Shown in pieces: positions 58,351 to 64,000 of a stretch of 64,000 nt of DNA; positions within the stretch are counted from its first letter, which is position 1, and each line of letters opens with the position of its first letter. Both the position numbers and the translations under genes were made by a program. The notes beneath the pieces were generated by a model. That model saw nothing but the letters and a program-made list of their open reading frames with translations. It made no database searches and was not told the DNA's origin. The stretch comes from Tretioscincus oriximinensis (taxonomy: Eukaryota; Chordata; Lepidosauria; Squamata; Gymnophthalmidae): NCBI GenBank assembly GCA_022410635.1, contig JAJVDF010000027.1:3635025-3699024 (forward strand). The letters run 5' to 3'.

Positions 58351-59815
58351 TGGGTTGCATTACCCAACTACAGAAGCTGTAGATTCTGCAGATTCTGCCT
58401 CTGTGGATTCTCTAACAGTGTCACTATAGCATTATGTGGATCCTGCTTTAAGTGCCATAGAAAAAACACTTCTTACAAGGAAGGAAGATTTTTATCAGCA
58501 CAGTCGGAAATGAAAAGGTTAACTGTTGGTGTGATCCTAGTTGACAATGGTAGAGAGCAGGAGTGTGTGGGAAATCACAGCTTCACATCTTTCGTAGAAC
58601 AGGAACAATTACATCATGTGCCAAAACGCCAGGAAAATTGATGGACTTCCTTTGCACTGGCATATGTGGGAGGTAATAATCAGGCTTTCTTGTTTGCTTG
58701 TGACAGATCAACCCTGAGTCAAAGAAAAAAGCAAAACCTGGATGCAACATTCAAGGGCAGGCTGCAAATAAATTGCACCAAAGGAACTCTCTTATGAAAT
58801 TTTTGTTGAGTTTTGCGTTTATTATAATAATTCATTTTGTATTTCAGTATGCATGGACATGTGTATTAATAGACAGATTTTGGATAACTGGTACAGAGGT
58901 TGACAATGTTTGCCTTTCAAGGTAAATTCTGATGTGGGAAGCAACAATGTACAGTTGACTCTCATAACACAGCGTTGTGCTACGTGGTTTCACTCTTACG
59001 TGGGTGGCAAAATGCATCTTTCCTATTTAATGTGTTGCCAGAAAATTGCAGTAAAGCAATTTGGTTTCTAAAACCTGTGAAGATGAGTTTTTTTTACCTT
59101 GTGGCCTCATTGTCTCACTTTGGTCTCTCACTAGATCACCTTTCCGTTGTGCCATTATATGAAGTCATCCAGACAGGGCCTAAAAAGTGGGATTATTCCA
59201 GAGCTATGTTGGAATTACGACAAGTAGATATGGCATGTTCGCTCTATACTCTGAAAAGAACAGCGCCTTTGTAATATTTTATCAAGTAAAACTTCCCAGC
59301 AAAGTTAAACTGGTTTTGTCTAGGCCTGTGGAGATGTCCCTCCTGCTGAACTGGAGGAATGACTCTGAGGGTGTTGGCTGTTATCAAGTGTACATGTTGT
59401 CTGTGATAAATAGATAGCTGTCACATGTGCTGAATTTCTCGAGATATTTTTAGATGTGCCAAGAATGCTGAAATTTTAAAGTGATCTCTAGCACATAAAA
59501 ATATATGGATGTGTTTGTGTACTGCAACTTCAAAACTGGGGATGTTTTGTTCTCCAGCGAGTGCACAAGATACATGAAATAATGACAGTACACACTCTAC
59601 CTCTTGGAATAGAGCAACCATTCTCATTCACAAAACTCAATAATTATCCTTAATGAGGCTGCAACCAAGTTTAATAAATAGTTGATACTGAACAGTTTAA
59701 TCACTTGCAAAAACACATATGTGTACATACACCATATCTTTACCTATATCTCCATCCATATGCATCTAAAAATTATCAGATAAGTGGCAGCATGTGGAGG
59801 CTAAATTTTAGGGGC
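58351..59815. other. Noncoding DNA, no gene seen
   Basis: Short ORFs without motifs, for example a 99-codon frame at 58975, are not supported as genes. Confidence 0.5.
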
Positions 59816-59819
59816 TTTT

Positions 59820-60665
59820 CTGCACTTATTTATTTAATTTTATTTATTTATTTGTATTTATATCCAGCCCTATACCCAAAGGTCTCAGGGCGGCCTACCA
59901 TAGGGTGGCACACCATAGCTTTTGTTGCGTTCTCCACAATTAGGGTTGCCATATTCTGGCAACCCAAAACCGGGACGGGGGTGGGGTGGGATGCGTTTGT
60001 AAGGAGACAGGCAAAACCTCTTCTGCCTGTCTCACCACAAGGGTCTGTGTGTGCGCACACGCGCGCGCGCACTTGCTCCTTTGCTGGAGGCGGGATTTTG
60101 CCCTGCTCTAGCAAGCGGGCCGCCAACTCGCCTGCAGCAGCAGAGCAAAAACACTTGTGCTTGTGAGAGGAGGGCAGAGCTGCCCTCCTGTCAGAAACCC
60201 AGGCGTTTGTGCTCTACTGGAGGCGAGTTGGCTTTTGCCTGAGAGCAGGGCGAAACCCAGCCTCTAGCAAAGGAGCAGCTATGGCGCGCTCTGAGGGTCC
60301 TCCCAGGACCCCGGGAAGTGTTGCGCACGCTGCAGCCGTCAGCTCTGACCGTTGCTTTTCCTTTAAAATCCCGCCTTTTTACATTCCCTGATGCAGCATC
60401 GGGGAATGTAAAAAGCCGGGATTTTGCCTTAAAACCCGGAGGGGACTATATTTTAGTCCCCAAAACCAGGTTTGTCACGGTTTACTGGGACGTATGGCAA
60501 CCCTATCCACAACAGACACCCTGTGGAGTATGTGGGGCTGAGAGAGTTCAAAAAACTTTGACTGGCCCAAGGTCACCCAGCTGGCTTCATGGAGAAGTGG
60601 GAAATCGAACCGGGAGGCTACCAGCTAAGAGTCCCACACTCTAACCACTACGCCAAACTGGCTCC
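59820..60665 (-). mobile_element. tRNA-derived SINE with L2-like tail, split by a MITE
   Basis: The minus-strand SINE has its 3' part at 59820-59940: ATTT-type tail, then tatacccaaaggtctcaggg, then ccatagggtggcacaccata. Its core and head lie at 60506-60665: cagacaccctgtggag, ccaaggtcacccagctggct, gaaatcgaaccgggagg (B box), ctctaaccactacgccaaac (A box). The two parts join exactly as in the copy at 54475 once 59941-60505 is removed. This is the most complete SINE in the window. Confidence 0.9.
59941..60505. mobile_element. hAT-like GC-rich MITE
   Basis: Ends are the perfect inverted pair tagggttgccata / tatggcaaccctа-type (TAGGGTTGCCATA at the left and its complement at the right). It is flanked by an 8-base duplication matching at 7 of 8 positions (tccacaat at 59933-59940, tccacaac at 60506-60513), as for hAT transposons. 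The 565-base interior is GC- and CpG-rich, with a CA/CG microsatellite near 60055-60070. It contains a stem (60366-60388 with 60401-60424) and no transposase. Confidence 0.85.
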
Positions 60666-62190
60666 AACTTACTCTAACGCCAACCCAGTAGGAGGTCCAG
60701 AGGTATGGTAGACCAGCTTAAGAAAAGTGTCCTGCACCTGCTAGCATGCTACATCCACGTTAGGCACAGTATATCCTGGTCTGAATGACCAAAAGAGCTG
60801 CCCATTTGGAATACCAACATACCTGTTCTACCAGTGGCCCAGAGGTCCACAGAATGAAACTGACAGGCCTCCCTGTTCTGGTTTAACAGGGTCCTTTTCA
60901 GTAACACATCAAATTGTCCTGGGCACATTCCCTGCAACCAGAGAACCCAGAAGCTGGTTAAGTATAGAGGTTGCCCTGGAGCAGCCTTCCAAGTGAAGAA
61001 TACTTTTTCCAGTACAGTGTGAGGATTCCTATTGCCAAAACGATTCTAGCTGAACCAAGCCAGCCAAGTAAGTGCAGAAATGTGATAGGGGTATATTCTG
61101 TGGCTTTTAATATAATAGGATGAAAACACTAATCTGCAGCATCTGCCACCACTAAGCTGCTTTTGAGCTTTTTTTAAAAAAAAACAGATTGGATGGGAAT
61201 GCATCCTACAATATGTCTGTTAGAAGTACAACCAATTTTAATATGGCAGACTGAATCCAAAATGTCATTACTGTTAACATTTGCATTCTTCATTGTTTTC
61301 CTTATACTGGGAGACTTAGGAAGAAAAATCAAGATGTTCCTTTTATTCTGTTTTTTTTTCCAATTTTACATGTCAGTATTTCAACCAATAAGGCTTTTGG
61401 AAAGGACACAAAACATCAGTCTTCAGCAGTGGCCTAACATTATAGCTGCTCCAAGGGACTACCCCACTGCAGGAGTACCTATTTGTGGGTAATCCAGCAG
61501 AGAATGTGTTTACTGTAGTGATCAATACACTACACCTAGTATCTTTCAAGTGAACAAGAAAGCAGAATGTGAAAAAGTGACAGTGTTAACTGCAATATCA
61601 CACAGAGCTCACAGGGTTTGCTTCAGCAGCCCTTTCAGCTTTGGTTGCTGCTTTTTCCCAAGGTAGTTGCTGTTGCCAGATGGAAGCGTCAGAAAAACTG
61701 TTGCACTCCAGCAAATTGGGAAAAGACAGAGCTTGCTGATCCTGCAAATGGGGTTTAATTTCCGATAGAATTTACTATGGCATCTGTTTGCAAGGCCAGG
61801 AGAAGTAACAGAGAAGCTGTTGCAAAGAACATTTTCAATGAAAGACAGCATACACAGCACACCATCCTTTGAGGATTAGAATTCTAGGTCAAAGGAAGCC
61901 ATTTTCACAAAGGTTCCATCCAAATATTGCCCACCTGTTCCACTATACTTGGACAATGCTAGAAATAAAGCATTGTCCAGGCTGTGCTTTTTCTGGAATA
62001 TTCATGCTTTATTTCAGAGTGGAGAAAGTAAGAGGGGCATCTGGATGTAGCTAAGGGAAGCCTACCTGCAGCTCTCTCGAAAGGGCTTCCATTTGCGGCA
62101 GTGGTGATTGGATGAGGGAATCTTCTGCTGTATTGCAGCTTCAAAGGCATATCAAATACAATCCAGCAGCAAAATCTCTTGGAAAGCATA
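60666..62190. other. Noncoding DNA, no gene seen
   Basis: No gene. A perfect 11-base inverted repeat, gaaataaagca / tgctttatttc, spans 61960-62015. Confidence 0.5.
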
Positions 62191-62194
62191 GACT

Positions 62195-62405
62195 GCATTT
62201 ACATGTATATCCAGGTTGCTAGCTATCACCACCTCTTCTGGAAGTAAATTCCAAAGGCTGATGACCCCCTGGGTGAAAAAATACTTTCTCTTGCCTGTCC
62301 TCAAACTTCTGCCCATCAGCTTCAAGGAATGCCCACTGGTATTAGTCTTATGCGAAAGAGAAAACAAATTTTCTCTATTCGCCTAATCCATCCCGTGCTT
62401 GATTT
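62195..62405 (-). mobile_element. CR1-like LINE 3' region (copy F)
   Basis: The minus-strand frame reads MFSLSHKTNTSGHSLKLMGR, then KYFFTQGVISLWNLLPEEVV. This is the same ORF2 C-terminal blocks as copies C and E. Only the coding part is present; the untranslated tail is missing, so it was broken after insertion. Confidence 0.85.
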
Positions 62406-62409
62406 TTAA

Positions 62410-63785
62410 AGAAGATTTGAAGCAGCACTGTGTATTCTCTGTGCTTTTTTTATTGAGGAAATATTATTAGATTTTCTTCCCCTATAGAATAGGTTTTGCC
62501 TAGATTGAAAAGAAGATGGAAACACAATTGGGTAGAGCCATTTGAGATATGGATGATTAAGTGTTTTATCATCTGAGTCACTTTTATCCTACAACTCCTT
62601 TAAATCAGTGGTAATAAGGCAAGTGGATCACTCTGCATTTTAGATACGTGTTGAGTTGATTTAATATCCTGATTTACTAGAATAAAGGGCAAACAGTCTC
62701 TATTGAGCTATTATCTCACTCAGCATCAACCACTGAAACTCTAAGAGAAGCATAAGAGACTTGAAAGCTGCCTCTCAAGGGTTTGAACTGAGGCATCAAG
62801 GTTTCAAGAGTGAGGCAGCCTGATGTCAGACTGTTCTTTAATGCGGTCCGATAGGGGCAAAGATGCCAGTAGCCAAACAGCCAAATGAAGAGATACACAG
62901 TGACAGCCTGGGCAACTAGTTTTCATGACAAGTGATGCTTTCCATCGCCAGCTGGATGCAGAGCTGGCCAGACTGTCTGCTCAGGACTGCTATGTCAAAA
63001 GTCACCCTTGTTAAAAAAAGAAAAAGGTGGGGGGAGAAAAGAGAGAAGAAAACTTCTCCAGATGCATCTGACATGAATGATTTCTTTCATTTTATTTATT
63101 TATTTTTGACAAGCAAGTTATATTTGTTATATTTGCTAATTATGCCTTCAGGATTTTCAGTGAGAGAATATATTCATCACTGTTTGTAATGTGAGAACAA
63201 AAATCAAGAAAGATCCCCTTCAACAATCTGAAGAAAAAAAATACACGGTCTATTTTATCTTGCTAATGCTTTAGGATAGGTTTATATAACTAAAGCCCTC
63301 TGTAGATGACAGGGTAAAAATTGCAATATTTTTAAAATCTGGAATAACCCAGTCACAAGATAGTGCATACGTCTTTTATCCTTTTGCAAACAAACCATTA
63401 GAAAGACTGTGGAATAAATGAGAGGTCAATCAGGAAGTGCATGCTAAGGAATACTGGGCATGCCTAGAAATATTGAGGATGCTCAGTTGTGTTGTGCAGC
63501 TTCTTCTTGTGGTATCCTGGTAATCCCACTAAGAATGTACACACAGAGAAGGCTTTTCATCCCCGTGGGTGCTGGCATGGTGATTTGAGGGTTCTGAGGA
63601 ATGATGTCTGAAAAAAATGAGCTATGGAATATTCCGGGGAAAAGGACATCTATTCCGAGTTAAGTGTCAAAATCCATTAGCAGGAATGATGGCGCCATCT
63701 TGAGTGCACTATGAAAGAGCTAGAAAAACTGCATGTACACATGAACTTACTGAGTAAATTGTTTGTTTATATATTTTAATTTGAT
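62410..63785. other. Noncoding DNA, no gene seen
   Basis: No motif-bearing frame or named repeat. Confidence 0.5.
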
Positions 63786-63789
63786 TTAT

Positions 63790-64000
63790 GAATAGTAAAT
63801 TTATTTATTTTTACTTGTACCCTGTCCTATACCCAGTGGCCAACCGAAGGGCAACACACATAGCTTTTGTTGCTTTCTCCACAACATATGCCCTGTAAAG
63901 TACTTGAGAGAATTCTAAACAACTGTGATTGGCCCAAGATCATCAAGCTGGCTTCATGCAGGAGTGTGGAATCGAACTGACAAACTATCAGATAGGAGTT
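63790..64000 (-). mobile_element. tRNA-derived SINE with L2-like tail (cut by window edge)
   Basis: Minus-strand copy with ATTTATTT tail, ccctgtcctatacccagtgg, gcttttgttgctttctccac, ccaagatcatcaagctggct and B-box-like gaatcgaactgac. The A-box side runs out of the window. It is more diverged than the copy at 59820. Confidence 0.8.

Noticed and set aside
60051..60391. CpG-rich stretch resembling a promoter island
   Set aside because: It lies wholly inside the hAT-like MITE defined by exact ends and a target duplication.

Overview
The window reads as vertebrate, most likely squamate reptile, nuclear DNA. It is AT-rich and intron- or intergenic-like, and I can support no host protein-coding gene, rRNA or tRNA gene. 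What it holds is transposable elements: L1-like LINEs ending in poly(A), CR1-like LINE 3' ends with TTCTTATG-type tails, L2-like LINE 3' ends, tRNA-derived SINEs, DNA-transposon MITEs and one DIRS-type tyrosine-recombinase retrotransposon. The reptile assignment is an inference from this mixture, not from a diagnostic gene.

The centrepiece is at 13213-19033: a DIRS-like retrotransposon of about 5.8 kb, far richer in GC and coding sequence than its surroundings. It has near-identical inverted terminal repeats, a Gag-like ORF, a reverse transcriptase/RNase H ORF with a methyltransferase-like tail, a tyrosine recombinase ORF with all catalytic residues, and an internal complementary region that matches both termini exactly. 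All frames are open apart from two single ambiguous bases. Gag and RT lie in the same frame, separated by one UGA followed by CUA, a known readthrough context. The element sits in a CR1-like repeat whose two halves rejoin with no target duplication.

Layout. 1-610: 3' end of an L1-like LINE. 611-6840: mostly unique noncoding DNA. 6850-8395: decayed L2-like LINE split by a CR1-like fragment. 8396-13160: unique DNA with a direct-repeat pair near 11.5 kb. 13168-19316: CR1-like repeat containing the DIRS element. 19317-23290: unique DNA. 23295-25086: CR1-like, L1-like, ATT/AAT palindrome and SINE pieces. 27490-30509: a 3.0 kb L1-like LINE with target duplications, carrying a tiny Tc1-type MITE. 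31-39 kb: unknown dispersed repeat, LINE ends, foldback MITE, CR1-like copies and a 271-base assembly gap. 42.8-46.9 kb: L1-like copies, an L2-like end and a SINE. 48-54.7 kb: CR1-like, L2-like, MITE and SINE. 57-60.7 kb: nested L2-like copies and a SINE split by a hAT-like MITE. 62-64 kb: a CR1-like fragment and a final SINE cut by the window edge.

The repeats form working partnerships. The SINE at 54475 and those at 59820 and 63790 share a 3' tail with the L2-like LINE copies, as expected if that LINE mobilised them. The MITEs depend on transposases not encoded here. Only the DIRS element appears to encode a nearly complete set of its own replication proteins.
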